DNA of 64,000 nt from a virus: positions 32,572-96,571 of the IMG/VR virus record IMGVR_UViG_3300021364_000009. One strand, 5' to 3'. The translations under genes were made by a program, and so were the position numbers. Shown here piece by piece: positions 63,537 to 64,000 of this stretch. Every line of letters begins with the position of its first letter. Within the stretch, counting starts at the first letter, position 1. The notes under the pieces are model-generated. The model saw nothing but the letters and a program-made list of their open reading frames with translations, ran no database searches and had not been told where the DNA came from.

Positions 63537-64000
63537 TTTATTTCTCCCAAAAGTTGTCTCATTTTAAATAACCCTTGCTCTTTTTTCTTACACTCCAACA
63601 TAACGTCAAAGTTGTGCCCATAAGTGTTTATGGGTGTCCAATAAGAATCGGAATGAGCTTGTGGTTTTATTTTAGTGTCTTTCCCCTCTTCGGATCGACT
63701 TTGCGAGTAGTGTACTACAGGTAGTACATTATTCCAAGTAGACAATGCCATCTCTAGTGCTTCTTTTTCCGAAAGCCCACCATCACAAAACTTATGATGA
63801 TGGTAGTCGAAAACGATAGGGGCTGAAGTATTCTTATGGATAAGATCGTAAAGAAGAACGGTACTCCACATACTTTTCTTATCGTCGTTCTCAACTGTTA
63901 TCCTATTTCTACAAACAGGTGAGAGATTGAAGTAGTTTTCAACCCAACGCTGTGCAGTCCCCTCGAAGTCTCCTCCATATGAGCCTCCAACATGGATATT
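63527..64000 (-). CDS. uvsE: UV damage endonuclease (UvdE/UvsE), 3' part only
   Basis: The frame is open across the right window edge, so the N-terminal half is missing. The visible C-terminal ~157 residues match UV damage endonuclease: NIHVGGSYGGDFEGTAQRW, then TVENDDKKSMWSTVLLYDL (metal-binding Glu), VFDYHHHKFCDGG (His ligands), PVVHYSQSRS, AHSDSYWTPI and VMLECKKKEQGLFK (metal-binding Glu). The enzyme nicks DNA 5' to UV photoproducts using a TIM-barrel metal centre. In a phage it would repair UV-damaged genomes, fitting a sunlit habitat. The ATG at 63871 is internal; the true start is outside. The acidic gene overlaps its stop codon. Confidence 0.9.
   Translation of the reverse strand, partial: NIHVGGSYGGDFEGTAQRWVENYFNLSPVCRNRITVENDDKKSMWSTVLLYDLIHKNTSAPIVFDYHHHKFCDGGLSEKEALEMALSTWNNVLPVVHYSQSRSEEGKDTKIKPQAHSDSYWTPINTYGHNFDVMLECKKKEQGLFKMRQLLGEINWH

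Noticed and set aside
1-64000. tRNA genes, CRISPR arrays and insertion sequences
   Set aside because: No cloverleaf-like gap, regularly spaced repeats with unique spacers, or transposase-like frame was seen; intergenic space is too small.

Overview
The window is part of a large tailed-phage genome, most likely a myovirus with a contractile tail. The signs are a gp25/W-like baseplate protein next to a Baseplate_J-type wedge protein, about 27 kb of very large fibre-like virion proteins, tightly packed genes with ATGA/TAATG overlaps, a phage-style replication module, and several paralogous gene sets. No integrase, tRNA, CRISPR array or insertion sequence was seen. Terminase, portal and major capsid genes must lie outside the window. 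The base composition is AT-rich. The host cannot be read directly. One small ribbon-helix-helix protein (61225-61401) resembles a family I associate with Myxococcota and related deltaproteobacterial lineages, which is a weak clue.

Layout. 66-3553 (+): small unknown genes, a GNAT-like protein and a type IB topoisomerase. 3538-5695 (-): a ClpP-like protease, unknown genes and a free-standing CHC2 primase zinc finger. 5755-6309 (+): a second GNAT-like paralogue. 6306-15711 (-): a GIY-YIG/T5orf172 protein, four tandem paralogous TSPPY DNA methyltransferases, a DnaB-like helicase, a degenerate DnaC-like loader and an SNF2 helicase. 15789-16289 (+): a HETIH membrane protein and a 40-residue membrane peptide. 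16310-16660 (-): a Nudix hydrolase. 16762-19267 (+): a membrane protein, a glycine-rich virion-like protein and a staphylococcal-nuclease homologue. 19273-20133 (-): a possible divergent sigma-like protein. 20332-61244 (+): the late virion block, with a 1282-residue helical protein, the baseplate proteins and the giant tail/fibre proteins, one of them 4296 residues. 61225 to the right edge (-): a ribbon-helix-helix protein, a tandem zinc-finger protein, a basic protein, a protein with five Myb-like repeats, an acidic protein and the 3' part of a UV-damage endonuclease.

The minus-strand block at 6-15.7 kb looks like a replication and DNA-modification cassette. The possible sigma-like gene diverges from the late block, which suggests it could control late transcription. 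The right-hand minus block is rich in putative DNA-binding and repair proteins.

The most unusual signals lie at the DNA and RNA level. The heptamer AGAAATA/TATTTCT is scattered through genes and gaps in both orientations at about ten times the frequency expected from base composition. Two perfect inverted repeats place a Shine-Dalgarno sequence in the second arm of a hairpin just before a start codon. A T-rich TATNCT element recurs upstream of several plus-strand genes. The four-copy methyltransferase array shows mosaic identity between copies.
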